From positions 54,750,358 through 54,814,357 of the forward strand of contig OX421494.1 of assembly GCA_949126835.1 (NCBI GenBank): a stretch of 64,000 nt of DNA, in the 5' to 3' direction. The position numbers and the translations under genes were made by a program. This DNA comes from Anisus vortex (Eukaryota > Mollusca > Gastropoda > Planorbidae). How positions within the stretch are numbered: the stretch's first letter is position 1; each line of letters starts with the position of its first letter. Positions 1 to 12,160 of this stretch are shown piece by piece. The notes under the pieces were generated by a model, which was not told where the DNA came from, did no database searches, and was given only the letters and a program-made list of their open reading frames with translations.

Positions 1-97
1 TCGAGTTTATGAAAATATTATGTGCCAATTGAATAAGTTAGGATTTGTTGTTGGGGGGCACATATTTTAACAGTACTTATAATACCATTAGGCCCCA

Positions 98-361
98 ATG
101 TCAGCCTTTCTCCAGTATATTATAATCCTTTCGGCGGTTCTGTTTGTGAGCATATGTTCGATGCCGCAAGACAATAGCCAGATCATTTCTGTAAATAATA
201 AAAATAAGAGAACCGTCCCCCCCCCCTTTCATGTTAGCCTCCCTTTGAAGAGTCGCAAACGTCGTCATGGAAACAATAAACACGAGTGTCTCAATGACCC
301 AAAAAACAACACAAACAACAGTCAAACACGCACCACACATACACACACACACAACGCATAA
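98..361 (+). CDS. Candidate small secreted protein or first exon (87 aa ORF)
   Basis: The open frame begins MSAFLQYIIILSAVLFVSIC, a good hydrophobic signal-peptide-like N-terminus of about 21 residues. A polar, basic stretch follows, with dibasic and tribasic sites (KR near residue 37, RKRR near residue 53) and one later Cys. The C-terminal Thr/His run is read through a CA-repeat, so the frame probably leaves true coding sequence earlier, perhaps at the possible GTAAAT donor at 191. No family was recognised. It could be the first exon of a secreted peptide gene, or chance. It lacks the phase-1 GTATG donor seen in the two signal-peptide exons further along the window. Confidence 0.25.
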   Translation: MSAFLQYIIILSAVLFVSICSMPQDNSQIISVNNKNKRTVPPPFHVSLPLKSRKRRHGNNKHECLNDPKNNTNNSQTRTTHTHTHNA

Positions 362-639
362 AACTACGAACCAAGAGAAACGTGTTCTCCTACTGGTGAA
401 TACGGCCGTCAAGATAAGCGATCGTGTTAGATGTACAAGTCAAGATTCATATCTATCAGAAGCACGCTCAGGGAGAATAATACATGAATGGCTCCAGTCA
501 AGACAAGACTTTGTCGCAGTGGTTTAACGAACAAAACAACAAAAAACTTTTGAACAAAATATTTTTTTACAAAAACGCCAAGGCCCGTAACTTGTATATA
601 TTATGTTTCAATCACTAATTAAAACGTTGAATTGATGAC

Positions 640-965
640 GTAAATAACGCCTAAGGAATGCGAAAAAAAAAAAGATGTTTTCGTTTCACATCATGGGGAA
701 AACCAAAGTTGCGTTCACCGATTGAAAAAAAAACATCCGTACGAGCCTTCCGGCTCTTAATTGCGTAACCGGGGGAGGGGGGCGAGAAGCACACCAAGAC
801 CCAGTCCGAGAATAGCCACCACGTAACAAAGGGTACTCCCTCCCCAGTACATGCACTACACTGGGGGAATTCCCCTAGGATCATTATCATGGCGGCTCGC
901 TCGAATACCTGCACTGTAGCCCGGTAACAAACAAAATTCCAGACTATAGGTCTGGACATCCAGAC
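640..965 (-). repeat. Fragment of interspersed repeat family W (reverse orientation)
   Basis: The segment around 790-965 (GGCGGCTCGCTC, 'AGACTATAGGTCTGGAC') matches, reversed, sequence at 43580-44000 and 60340-61200, and in the same orientation 47690-47965. No protein is evident. The family is moderately repeated, of unknown class, and is the source of the 36-bp satellite further along. Confidence 0.5.
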
Positions 966-1329
966 ACCAAGGCGTGGTTGTTGCAGTAATATAATTCAGA
1001 ACTCCGTATCCAATTAAAACCAATTCCACTTTATTATTATTTCAATACTTAAAAATCAGCAGGAGACCACTAATTATGCGTCCAATCACAAACAAACAAC
1101 ACACCATTCACCCCTAGACAAAAACACACAGAACTCACACCACTTCCGTAACTAAAAATGACGTCATACACCAGACATATCGCTTACAGATTTATAGCAA
1201 TGTGCGCAACAGCTATTTCTTTTAGTATTTAATACGTATTAATCTGTCTCGGGGTCTCTAGGCAGCGCGATGATTTTCGGTCGTACAGAAAGAACTGTCT
1301 TTCTAATTTCTATTTCTTTCAGCGGGCCT
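966..1329. other. Unannotated AT-rich stretch
   Basis: I see no coding potential, RNA gene or recognisable repeat here. Confidence 0.5.
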
Positions 1330-1480
1330 AGAGCCTAAAAGCCATTCTCCTCAAGCACTCAATGTCTTGTACAAAAATCCGTGACTTGCCTTTTTTTTTA
1401 GGGGGGAGGGGGTATCCAGCGTGCCACCAAAAATTGCTCTGCGTGCCAAGTTTGGCGTGTTTACCGTGGGTTGCCGATCC
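1330..1480. mobile_element. Decayed hAT-type MITE, right end
   Basis: It contains 'GCGTGCCAAGTTTGGCGTG' and ends GGTTGCCGATCCC, the reverse complement of the CAGGGGTCGGCAACC-type terminus seen intact at 25306 and 52270. The left end is not clear. Confidence 0.5.
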
Positions 1481-2390
1481 CAATACTAGACCACTGACGG
1501 TAAGGGTTTATGCTACTCGTTAAGTGCACATTGAAAAACTGTGTCTTTTGAGCCGCTGGTGCGCCACAGATGATAATAATACCATACTCTACCATTCTTC
1601 TCTTTTTCTCGCCTCACTGCATTTCTTATGACGCCACCCATCTTTACTCCCTTCCATTCTCCTTGATGTTATCCTCCCATTTTTTTCTCCGTCTCTCTTT
1701 ATCCCTCCCTCCCTCTGTACGATCGTTATGTCAACACCACCTATCCAAACAATAGGCCTGCTTTACTAAAAAATCAATATCAATGTTTACGATGATACGA
1801 TTCATTATTCAACATCGTATAGGTCAGGATCACCGGCGATGTTATCTGCCAAGCTTCGATCGAAAAGACGTATGCATCACTCTGCACGCCTGCATGTCTT
1901 GCTTGGTTGGTTTAAGGAAGCTCCGCCCACTAGTTCTGCTTTCAATGCAATAGGTTACAGCGATCGACCTGGTGTGGCTTTATTGCAAATAGGAATGTAA
2001 GCCAAAAATGTGTCAACGCTTCTGATTGGATAATATTAAATTACTTTTTTAGGGCTTATGATTGTACCTTGGTAACTTAATGTTTATGTTTATTAATAGT
2101 TAATAGCAGGGAAGGCCATAGGTTATTCTGTGGGCCATAGTGCGTGCTGAATGTAAAGAAACACTTTAAAAATATGTAGGCATTGAATAGTAAAATTAAA
2201 TTAAACTTGTTTAACTTTTAGTTTTTCTTTGTTGAGATATATACAGCGAAGTAATTTAGTCTTCTGGTCATTTATTAAAGAGTTTAACACATATCTAAGA
2301 TAGCAGTGTTGATGTGATATTTGGAAGTATCTTTATTGTTTATATTTGTTGTAAATATATATATTTAACTTCCGGAGAGGGAAAACTCTG
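1481..2390. other. Unannotated stretch
   Basis: Pyrimidine-rich around 1590-1720, otherwise AT-rich. The frames present are short and low-complexity. Nothing supportable was found. Confidence 0.4.
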
Positions 2391-2399
2391 ATCACAAAC

Positions 2400-2840
2400 C
2401 CCACTGCCTTATGGATAAACTATGTACAGGAAATACTAGGGGAGTAAACCTCAAAAACAAATCAGGAGCCGGAGTCCCTTAGGCAGTACGCTTTCTGCTC
2501 GTCACGTAGCATACTGGCAACTCTTGCGACGCAAAAGATGCCAAGCTGTATTGGCTACGCCTTTCCCTTGTCTACATCTGATGCGTGGAGAGAGGGGAAC
2601 GGATGCATGGGCAACATCAGCCTCTCCTTAACATACTGCCCAGGCTTGCGCTCCAACTTTCTTTAAAGAACACAGGCTGCCCCTAACAATCTCCAATGGT
2701 CCAGCTTTCAAGTGCCAGAGATGCGACAGAGCCTGTCTCTCAAGGATAGGTCTCCACAGACAAAGTCAATTTTGCAGGGCTGGCCAAATCACAGGAGCGC
2801 AAATCTAATCGTCTTTCGAGACTATGGAGCCAATGGATGG
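2400..2840 (+). pseudogene. 3' end of a LINE ORF2 with Cys/His tail
   Basis: The + strand around 2705-2785 reads FKCQRCDRACLSRIGLHRQS followed by a further Cys. This C-x2-C-x(n)-H-type finger is typical of the C-terminus of many invertebrate LINE ORF2 proteins. Upstream sequence (2480-2700) is consistent with the poorly conserved region before it but is interrupted by stops. The rest of the element is not present. Identification rests on the finger alone. Confidence 0.5.
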
Positions 2841-3690
2841 ATGGAATGTTTAAAAAGCGGTAGATAAAATAATCTTAATATAACGATGCAAATGGATGGC
2901 CGCCAACAGGGAAACATAGAAGATAGTACCAGTCTTCTTCTTCTTCGTTCTGAAAAGTTATGATTTGGAGGATTCAGACAACAAGTCAAATACTTGTGAT
3001 GAACTGCGCTGTGGCTGTCAGTTGCTCCAGTCCACCATACAGTTTGTCATTGAAGGTAGCCTCTGGGGGACAGGTAGAGTGGTACGGGGGGTGCAGATCT
3101 GAAGGACATGTTCCGCATTTTCGAAAGCTGTTCAGCAAGGTCACATTTCGCTTTCTCCGATTCGTAGTTTGCAGAACATGTCGTGTTGCTTCAGCTTGCT
3201 ATGACCAGTCCTTAGTCTGAGGATGATGTGTTGATGTGTTGGCGGGAGAGTTTGAAGAGAAAACCAGTAATGTCAGTAGGCTTTTCGAAGATAAATGTCA
3301 CTCGACACGGTTTCCAGTGGAGGAATGAGAGTCAGAAGATGAGATGGACTGAAGACTTAAATATTCAAAAGGACAAACACCTGCGGTCAATGAAGATGGC
3401 TCGTTGACAGGACATCCGTGACGCCCAACGCTTTGTCGTACCGAAGGACAGGTTTAAGGTAAAGAGAATATGTGACACTGTGATAAGACCGTTATTGGAC
3501 ATCAGAAATGTGAAGAAAAAATACGTAAACAATGACGATGAGAAGTCGTAGCTTATCGTTTTTCTTGTTAAAGTTAATTGCTGTAAGGAGCATTTTTTGT
3601 TAGAAAATGGCATTCCTCATCATTTATTGTGGTTAAAAAAAAATTAGTATTTATTATGTTAATGTTTATGTCAATTGCAACTTTCCAGAA
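2841..3690. other. Unannotated stretch
   Basis: Frames of about 80 residues occur on both strands (2960-3220, 3365-3613) but show no domain, no signal peptide and no splice context. They are not called as genes. Confidence 0.4.
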
Positions 3691-3699
3691 AGATTTAAG

Positions 3700-3897
3700 A
3701 CAAAACATTTTGGACATAACCTTTTCAAGAAAATTTTGGACATAACCTTTTCAAGAAAGTTTTGGACATAACCTTTTCAAGAAAACTTTGGACATAATTT
3801 TTCAGATCAATTCTGGACATACCGTTTCAGAAACCTTTCGGGCTAAATTTGTTCAGATAAATTTTGGACATAACTTTGTCAGAAATATTTTGTAAAG
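3700..3897. repeat. Degenerate ~26-bp minisatellite, about 7 units
   Basis: Units of the type 'TTTTGGACATAACCTTTTCA' plus a few bases are near-identical between 3712 and 3790 and decay toward 3897. Confidence 0.85.
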
Positions 3898-4829
3898 CCC
3901 AGTTCTACAGTACGCCCTTCTTTAATCAAAACAACTGCTATGGTAAACAATGGCTACTCATAGGTTGACGAAAGTTAATATATATTATACTATCAATCTT
4001 ATGTTGTTGTTTGTATTTCGCTTTTGTTGTCAAACATAACAATTTCAGATCCTGCTTTCGCCCATCCATCATGTTTTTTTCTCTTGCTTACGATTTTTAA
4101 TCAAGCTCAAGTTACACAGTAGACATTGTATGGATATAGTAACAATCCTTATTTTTTGAACGTCCCAAAGTACTAGACCTTCATACACCCTCCTACCACT
4201 ATTTTTCCTGACGTTCTTTTTGCACAACCCTTTAGTACTCGCTGACTGTAAAATCAAATCTGACAAAACAATTTTTTTTTATATTTCTAAGCAAGCGACT
4301 TTTTTTTTTATATCATCTATGGTTACCTCGACAACATATTATAAGAATACATTATTTCTTACTATCTCCCGTAAGAATTCGGTTTTTGTTTGGAGTTTGA
4401 AAACAATTTTCGTTAAATGGAATAAGAAGATTTCCCAGAGTTTGGATTAACTTTTCAATACTCGTTGTCTAGGCAAGTAAAATGAATTTCGTTTCAATTG
4501 ACTTGGACAAACTAAATTTGCATAATTTTATTTTAAATAACGTTCTGTATTTTAATAATACATTTCTGAGAAATTCAAACATTTGGTCATTCATACCTTC
4601 TTTCATTTTGGTGATTTTCAAAGAAATATTTTCATTCAATCTATAAAATTTCCTTGTTTTGTTGTCGCATACATACATCTTTTGTTCTTTTCTTTCTTTA
4701 ATAATTTTTTGGGGCGAGGGGTGCGGAGTGGGGGAACAGAGGATTGGTCAAATAAAACTTGTATCTATGCTTTTAATTGCTATTTTAACTTAAAGCATGC
4801 TGAGCTGGGTCCAATGACGGTGTATTTTA
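3898..4829. other. Unannotated AT-rich stretch
   Basis: Short hydrophobic AT-driven frames on both strands (4069-4266, 4220-4450, 4469-4678, 4583-4864) have no supporting features. Confidence 0.4.
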
Positions 4830-6200
4830 TGAGTGCACTAATTTATGAGTGCACTATTTTATGATTGCACTATTTTATGATTGCACTATTTTATGAGTGA
4901 ACTATTTTATGATTGCACTTTTTTATGAGTGAACTATTTCATGATTGCACTATTTTATGATTGCACTATTTTATGATTGCACTATTTTATGATTGCACTA
5001 TTTTATGATTGCACTATTTTATTAGTGAACTATTTTATGATTGCTCTATTCTATGATTGCACTATTTTATAATTTCACTATTTTATGATTACACTAGTTT
5101 ATAAGTGAACTATTTTATGAGTGCACTATATTATGATTGTACTATTTTATGATTGCACTATTTTATGATTGCACTATTTTATGATTGCACTATTTTATGA
5201 GTAAACTATTTTATGATTGCACTATTTTATGATTGCACTATTTTATGAGTGCACTATTTTATAATTGCACTATTTTATGATTGCACTATTGTATGATTGC
5301 ACTATTTTATGATTGCCCTATTTTATGATTGCATTATTTTATAATTGCACTATTTTATAATTGCACTATTTTATGAGTGAACTATTGTATGATTGCACTA
5401 TTTTATGATTGCAATTTTTTATGATTGCACTATTTTATGAGTGCACTATTTTATAATTGCACTATTTTATGATTGCACTATTGTATGATTGCACTATTTT
5501 ATGATTGCACTATTTTATGAGTGCACTATTTTATAATTGCACTATTTTATGATTGCACTATTGTATGATTGCACTATTTTATGATTGCCCTATTTTATGA
5601 TTGCATTATTTTATAATTGCACTAGTTTATAATTGCACTATTTTATGAGTGAACTATTGTATGATTGCACTATTTTATAATTGCACTATTTTATGAGTGA
5701 ACTATTTAATGAGTGAACTATTTTATGATTGCACTATTTTATGATTGCACTATTTTATGAGTGAACTATTTAATGAGTGAACTATTTTATGATTGCACTA
5801 TTTTATGATTGCACTATTTTATGATTGCACTATTTTATGAGTGCACTATTTTATAATTGCACTATTTTATGATTGCACTATTGTATGATTGCACTATTTT
5901 ATGATTGCCCTATTTTATGATTGCATTATTTTATAATTGCACTAGTTTATAATTGCACTATTTTATGAGTGAACTATTGTATGATTGCACTATTTTATAA
6001 TTGCACTATTTTATGAGTGAACTATTTAATGAGTGAACTATTTTATGATTGCACTATTTTATGATTGCACTATTTTATGAGTGAACTATTTAATGATTGC
6101 ACTATTTTATGATTGCATTTTTTTATGATTGCACCACTTAATGATTGTACTTTTTTCTCATTGCAATATTTTATGATTGCACTTTTTTTTCATTGCAATA
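4830..6200. repeat. 16-bp minisatellite (TATGATTGCACTATTT)n, ~85 units, with higher-order repeats
   Basis: The unit TATGATTGCACTATTT repeats with point variants (GAGTGAAC, ATAATTGC, GATTGCCC, TAATGAG). Variants recur in a fixed order: the rare 'GATTGCCC' unit and its neighbours appear near 5315, 5587 and 5907. These spacings of 272 and 320 bp are whole multiples of 16. The segment 5548-5770 is essentially repeated at 5868-6090. This is higher-order duplication on top of the 16-bp unit. The right edge decays into T-rich variants. Confidence 0.95.
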
Positions 6201-7000
6201 TTTTCTGATTGCACTTTTTCCTCCTCACACTATTTTCACATTTCACTATTTCAACTAAAATGTACTGAAAAGATCTCGTAAAAAATCCTAATGTTTACGT
6301 TCAGCTTGTAACTTATTCAGTAACGACACATTTAGTCATAATATTGTTATTTATTTAGTAACAACAAATTGTAAATATAACATTTTATTTAAGGTTGCAC
6401 TCTTTTGGAAAATTATGAGGGTATAAAATGAGAAATCTAAACCATAACAAGAATGTTGAAAATTTATATGATACTATCTCATGTATATTATTCAGTGGTG
6501 AGATGACATCCAATATTTATAATAGATGAAATTGTGATTATGAGAACTGTGGAAAAGCAGAAAGATCAAAAACATGATGCTGAACATTTTAGCCGCATCA
6601 CAATTACTAATATTATTATATTGACTCGATAACTAAATGTAATAATATTTTTTGTAAAGTATTTTTTCTTAAATTTACTGTCATTCAATATTATATTGCT
6701 TCGACTCAGTTCCTAGATCGGTAGATATATGACAATGTAGATATTTCTCTAAAAAGAAACTACTTTCAACAATTTTATAATGGAATATTTTTCCTGGATG
6801 TAAAAAAGTTGTTTGATTGATGCAGAAAATAAATTTCAGATTAAAACGAAACATGGTCATTTTACTTTTAATCATAAATATTTAATTTAAGATTTTCCTT
6901 TGTGGAAAATTACTTTTGTAAGATCCCTTAATGTCTTACTTTTAGATTTAGTCAGTAATACTATATATTTCATTTGCTTTGTCTTATGCTTTTTTCGTAC
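6201..7000. other. Unannotated AT-rich stretch
   Basis: AT-rich, with no supportable gene or repeat. Confidence 0.4.
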
Positions 7001-7004
7001 AGTT

Positions 7005-7225
7005 TTCAGATTATGGACAAGTCTTAATGATTATTGTGATCCTAAACGTTCATAGTGTCGCAACATTTCCGGTCCTATTCGTTCATTTACTAACTAAACA
7101 TGTCTTTTTTTCTGTGTTACTGATTGTACATGCTCCATGCACACCCCTTTTTCACTTTATTTTTTTGCATCTGACGTCTAAACTGTACGACCCATACTCA
7201 CCATATTATTATGCAGGGCTGTAAT
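7005..7225 (+). repeat. Interspersed repeat family T, copy 1
   Basis: It starts with 'TTATGGACAAGTCTTAATGA'. Homologous sequence occurs at 26371-26460 (+) and reversed at 26750-26960 (-). The homology extends beyond the shared start: 'AACATTTCCG' plus a TATTCG(T/A)TCATTT stretch recurs, and TCTGTGT is followed by a GTTAC or ATTAC and TTGTAC segment. An open frame (6979-7224) of hydrophobic residues crosses it but is probably not a host gene. Class unknown. Confidence 0.45.
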
Positions 7226-7454
7226 AAAGCAATGTAAAGAAAAAACAGGGCCCTACAATATTACATTGTTGTGAAGTATTCATAACCGGCGGGCTGAACG
7301 TATTGCAAAAGATTCTCGCAAGATACCATCTCGTTCCGCCATCTGAGCCAATTTATTTCTAGTCTCTCTAAAAAGGGTTTCCGTTTACGAATACCTTGTC
7401 AAATGGCAATGTCGAAGTCTTTAGTGTTTTTATCTCCCCAACCATCAGTCTAGT

Positions 7455-7545
7455 GCAGGGTTGTGCAACAGGCGGCTTGCGGGCCACAAACCGGCCCGCC
7501 AGGCCAGTTGGTGTGGCCCCAGCTGATCGTGTTTGTTTTTATTTA
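7455..7545 (+). mobile_element. hAT-like element, left-end fragment
   Basis: CAGGGTTGTGCAACAGGCGG is followed by a GGGCCAC / CCGGCCCGCC stretch, resembling the terminus of Charlie-like hAT elements. No right end was found. Confidence 0.4.
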
Positions 7546-7740
7546 TGTCCAAATGTATTTACAATTTACTTAACTCGAGTTATCATGAGATTACATTTTC
7601 CTATGGTAACTGGCCCTCTTTGTCTTTCCAAAGTTCCAATGTGGCCCAACATTAGAAGCTTGCTTTAATTATTTCTGCTATTTAATGACTAGAATGACTT
7701 CTTTAGGAATTCCCGATTATCGTTTGTACAGTCAAATAAT

Positions 7741-8040
7741 CATAGACTATAATATACATGGACCGCTTGGTTTAGTATTTTTGCTATATGATGACTCGAA
7801 ACACTGATTTTCGGAATTTCCGATTCGTTGTTTCCTTTGCACTTCCGTTTTATTGAATCGCTCTGATTTTCTCAATGAAAAATTAAAATTAATATCGAAA
7901 GTTGTATAAAGCGGAAACATTAAAAAAACAACGAGGAGCGTAGAAGTAATTTAAGACAGCCTTATTGGTTGCGCACGGGAAAAAAAAGTTGATATAAGCT
8001 CTAAAAATAGAGCAAGCGATCCTTCTTACTATAGTCTATG
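7741..8040. mobile_element. MITE family P, full copy (300 bp) with 7-bp TSD
   Basis: Terminal inverted repeats are CATAGACTATAAT at the left and the complementary ACTATAGTCTATG at the right. The flanks are AAATAAT on both sides (7734-7740 and 8041-8047), a perfect 7-bp target duplication. The subterminal motif GACCGCTTG at one side pairs with CAAGCG(A)TC at the other. No ORF. Further copies lie at 15864, 28003, 54456, 54766 and, nested, 27198 and 55690. Confidence 0.85.
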
Positions 8041-8047
8041 AAATAAT

Positions 8048-8215
8048 ATAATATTATAGTCTTTGGTACAGTAGCCTACACTTCCGTTTTATTTAATCGC
8101 TTTAATTTTCTCAATTGAAAATTAAGATTAGGACAGCTTTATTAAAAATAAAACATGAGCTCTACAAATAGAGCAAGCGGTGCATCTTATTATAGTTTTT
8201 GCCAAAACGAAAGAT
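8048..8215. mobile_element. MITE family P fragment
   Basis: The right half of the family (GCTCTACAAATAGAGCAAGC, then TATTATAGTTTTTG) with the left part degenerate. It abuts the full copy to its left. Confidence 0.6.
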
Positions 8216-8589
8216 TAAAGTTTTTATTAAAAACATGGACTAATGATTTGAATTACAAACAGTAACATTAATTGAAGATTGAATTTATTAAAAGTATACA
8301 GTCAGTGCCCTTACACGGAAAGGGGGGGGGGGGGCGGGGCGAGATTGGGAATATGCTCGGGGCGGCACTTCCAGGGGGGGGGAGGCAAATGTAGTCTAAA
8401 TATTGCAAATATAGCACTAAACAAGCAGTTACAGTATGCAATGGGGCGGCGCTGAAACTTTTGCCCTGGGGCGCCATATAAGCTTGTAAAGGCACTGTAT
8501 ACATTATAGAAACAATAGACCTTACTTTTAGGGTTCAAGTGTGTAGGTACAGTGTACTGTCCGAATACTTGAGTGCTAAGCGTAGGCCG

Positions 8590-8654
8590 CGCATGCGCAA
8601 ACTAACTATTCAGCTCTAAAAATAGAGCAATCGGTCCATCTAATTAAAGTCTTT
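8590..8654. mobile_element. MITE family P right-end fragment
   Basis: AGCTCTAAAAATAGAGCAAT then GTCCATC and AAGTCTTTG form the right terminus only. The hAT element at 8663 lies directly beside it. Confidence 0.6.
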
Positions 8655-8662
8655 GGTTAAAC

Positions 8663-9756
8663 TCATAGGTTCTCAGCCTTTTTCGGCTCACCGCCCCCTT
8701 TTACAATTTTGTTCCGTTCACCGCCCCCCCCTCAAACCTTCTTTTATCGCCCCCCCCCCCTTTCCGCCCATCTGGACCATAGTTTCCGCAATTTTTTTAG
8801 GCGGACTAGACTTTTTGTGTGATTCATTATCTAAAAAAAAAACTGAAAACGAAACATATTGTAAGAATTAATAGATCAAATCATGGCCTAAACAAAAGGT
8901 TTAAATAAATCAATATTAATGTGAATCGTTTGCCTGGTATGTTGCTAGCAATTTGTCTTTGTTTGTTTCAATTTTAATTGCAAAAGCCTTAGGTCTAAGC
9001 TTAATAACCAGTAGTATTTGTTATATCACAAAACAGAACTTGTTCGGCATCACTATTGAATCAAATGTGGAAACATTGTTTTTTATTAAAGGGAGATAAT
9101 TAGCCCGTTTTATTTGCGCTAATATTTCTTTTTTTTTCTTTTATAAGAAATAAATTGCTTGCAATTTATAACTTTGAAGTGATCAAACTGTAAAAACTAT
9201 TTGAAAATTATATAAATATTATCTGACTAAAGAATGTATATGTATATTTTCAAGCATTACAATAACTACCCAGTTTTTATGATTACTACTTATCTATACC
9301 ACTTAACAAAGATTTATTCCATGCCATTGTAGACTAAAATACATTAAAGACATCTCGGTAAAATTGAGATCGAAATATCATTAATATTAGCAGATGTTAG
9401 GGCGACAGTCCCGTGAATCAACCACAAGACCAGCCTACTGCACACCATATTTGTCAAATACTGACACCTACTTCATCGAAATGTCACTGCGATTCCTATT
9501 TCTTATTAATATAATAATATGTAGGCATACTGTTGGGGGATATTATAAATAATATATTTACCAGCACTTGCGTTTACATCACATTTCAGCCTAAAACTAA
9601 TCGATTCAAATAGCTGAGGTGTTAAAATATATCAGGTACGTTTGTACCGCCCACTTGCCCTTCACCGCCCCCCAATCGCCCCCGGGAAAGTCAGCGCCCC
9701 CCTAAAGCTTCTCAGCGCCCCCCGGGGGCCGATATCGCCACCGTTGAGAACCTATG
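8663..9756. mobile_element. Non-autonomous hAT element (1.1 kb) with C-rich subterminal repeats
   Basis: The ends are inverted: CATAGGTTCTCAGCC at the left and GTTGAGAACCTATG at the right. The 8-bp flanks GGTTAAAC (8655-8662) and GATTAAAC (9757-9764) match at 7 of 8 positions. Both subterminal zones are full of 'ACCGCCCCCC' and 'CAGCGCCCCCC' blocks, while the middle is AT-rich with no transposase. Ends of the TTCTCAACC type are known from SPIN/Charlie-like hAT elements. Confidence 0.75.
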
Positions 9757-9764
9757 GATTAAAC

Positions 9765-10869
9765 GAACAGAAAAAGCCAAAAATATATTCGTTTTTTCTT
9801 TAGCATATCTTTTTATTTTATATTTTATTGACTCTCCCATTTGTTTAGTGAACATTATTGCGTCCTACGCTGGTACCGGTACATATTGGTATTTAAAAAA
9901 AACAAAAAAATTCTAATTCATTCAAGCAACCCATTGCATGCCTATGACGAAAATATAAATACAAGTGTCAGTGTAATGAAATAATACAGCTGTTTTCTGA
10001 ATTTGTTCAAGTTGTTAAATGTCGATGGGCCGCATAGAAAAGATGCATATTCTAGTATAGATCTAATCAGTGCTTGTTTTGTGACGGTACGCACCGGTAC
10101 GGCGTTTCGGCACCTTTTTCAATGTGGGGAAAAAATTATTACTTTTCTTGTATTTGAACGTTTATTATTAATTTATTATATTATTAATTTGTTAAAATTA
10201 AATTATTTTAAAATTGCGTGCAATAAGAATTAAAATATATAATGCGAAACTGCTTTAAAAGTTAAACAATCCATTACTAAGTACCGGCACCTATTTTTTT
10301 TTACAAAAAAAGCACTGGATCTAACTAATATTAGACATCTATCTTAAAGCTGTTGGGCCCCATATAAAAGGTGCATAGGTCTAATTAATTTAATCATTAG
10401 TAGTTTAGCCCATTATAAAAGATAGAAGAAGTAATTCTAATATACAAGATGTTTAACTCTGATATACTATGTGTAAAAGGTATGATGAACATAATGCATT
10501 GAGTATAATATGCTGAATTTGGCATGTGAAAAAGTAGAAATTTTATTGAATAAATTATAAACTTCAATATTTAACTGCTTGAATCAAGTATACAAAGCTA
10601 TATAACCTTTCCTTTACATACAATAAATTATGGTTTCTGTTTCCTTATAAAATAGTTCCCCCTAACATTATGACAGGTCAAATAATGAATAACTTTGTAC
10701 ATTGACTGTATGCTATATACCTTAATCACTGGTGTCACCGTGGATAAACAACAAGATATATCTCATGGCTTAACTGAAATTTTTGAAAATGGTGTAAAGG
10801 CTTATTATGTTCCATATTGCATTTCTGAAGTTTTATACAAGTAAAGTATATTTCGGAGCAATTTTTTTT
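9765..10869. other. Unannotated AT-rich stretch
   Basis: It contains scattered GGTACCGG-like palindromic words (9871, 10088, 10280) that could belong to an old repeat. No gene was found. Confidence 0.35.
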
Positions 10870-10872
10870 TAT

Positions 10873-11058
10873 CATAGGGCCGGTGAGGCAGTGTTCATCA
10901 GTTTCTGTGGCCCTGGCATACGTGGGGACTGTATGGCCAGCACAATGCCCAGCCGCCTTTACTTTACCCTCAACTAATACGTACCCATCAGAGATGGGTA
11001 GACTCAAGGGACACCCTCCAGCCCCGGGAACAAATCCAAGCCTTAACCAGGATTTGAA
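10873..11058 (-). mobile_element. tRNA-derived SINE, type 1 (reverse)
   Basis: Reverse orientation. The body carries the conserved block complementary to CCCAGCTCTGATGGGTAC, the GGCTGGCCATTGTGCTGGCC block, and at 11040-11056 the reversed B-box region (GGATTTGAACCCAGG). No real tRNA cloverleaf is intact. Confidence 0.85.
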
Positions 11059-11102
11059 CCCAGGTGCGGCCTTATATTCTTCTATTGTTCAGTTTTCAAA
11101 TG

Positions 11103-11252
11103 AAGGCCACTTTTGGGATATTTTTTTTTCTGGCAACAATAGCTGGGCTAGTGGGACATCCATTTCCTATGGTTATGCAAGAGCTGGAGCCTGAACAAAT
11201 AATTAAAAAGGTAGAAGAAGCGAATCAAGTCTTTTTATCGGCATTGAAGTAA
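11103..11252 (+). CDS. Candidate short secreted peptide or exon (about 50 aa)
   Basis: From an ATG at about 11103 the frame begins MKATFGIFFFLATIAGLVG, a textbook-looking signal peptide. A 31-residue acidic/amphipathic remainder (HPFPMVMQELEPEQIIKKVE and onward) follows to a TAA. A polyadenylation-type AATAAA lies about 4 bases after the stop. A possible acceptor (TTGTTCAG) lies just upstream, so this may be a terminal exon rather than a whole gene. The SINE immediately 5' leaves little room for a promoter, which weakens the single-exon reading. Family not recognised. Confidence 0.35.
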   Translation, partial: KATFGIFFFLATIAGLVGHPFPMVMQELEPEQIIKKVEEANQVFLSALK

Positions 11253-11259
11253 AATAAAC

Positions 11260-12160
11260 AATTCCACAAATAGCAGGGTTTTAAATTAAGATAACCCTTT
11301 ACAAAACACAATTAAAGATTTATTTACATTTGTTACATTTGTAAAATTACTTTATAGAAAACTTTATGGCCATTTTTATTGTATTTTTTATTGATTCTTT
11401 GGCTGTGCAGTATACATTTTTATTATAATTCTAAATGGCTTGTTTATACCTTTAGTTAGAATTTGATTATTTTTGTATTTTTTTATTAGTCCTTTTAATT
11501 TTTTTTTGCTTTTTAAAACTTCTTCTCTGAAAGTGACTATTCATTTTTGTAAGCTTATTTGAAAGTCTTTTATATGTTATAAATGTTCCTTGTACATAGA
11601 AGTGACCAACGCTTGTCTTTGAAACATTGTTTTATATAGTTGATGTTCCAGAAAAAAACAAATATATTATTTCAAACGTCTATTGTTATGTAGAATTTTA
11701 GTTGCAATTTTTTTTTAAATAAATAAATAAAAGAAAGTTTAAATGAAATCTATTGCCTTTTTTGTTGTTGTCGTTGTTTTTTTGTTGTTGTTTTTTCGTT
11801 TATACCTAAATATTTAAAAACTTAGAAAAACAACTAATTCATAGTAAAATTTTTAATGATTGGATGAAATCATTCACTATATGAAACAACTATCTATGTG
11901 AAGTATTGATTAGAACTGGGTAGACATGTCAGCTTTAGAATTGGGTTACTATAGATGTATATAGATCTACATATTTATTATAGATCTGTATCTGCAAACT
12001 GTATTGATGTGAGACAACTGCATTGTGTTTGTCTATGAGATATTACTGCATGCTATATTATGGTTGTAACATTTCACAAGATGGACTGGCGAGTAGAATT
12101 ATAAATTCTGAGTTCCACATTTTCTAATAAAACTTAAATAAAAAATAAATATTTTCCGAT
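11260..12160. other. Unannotated AT-rich stretch
   Basis: T-rich, with a TTGTTG-type run near 11762-11798. No gene was found. Confidence 0.4.
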
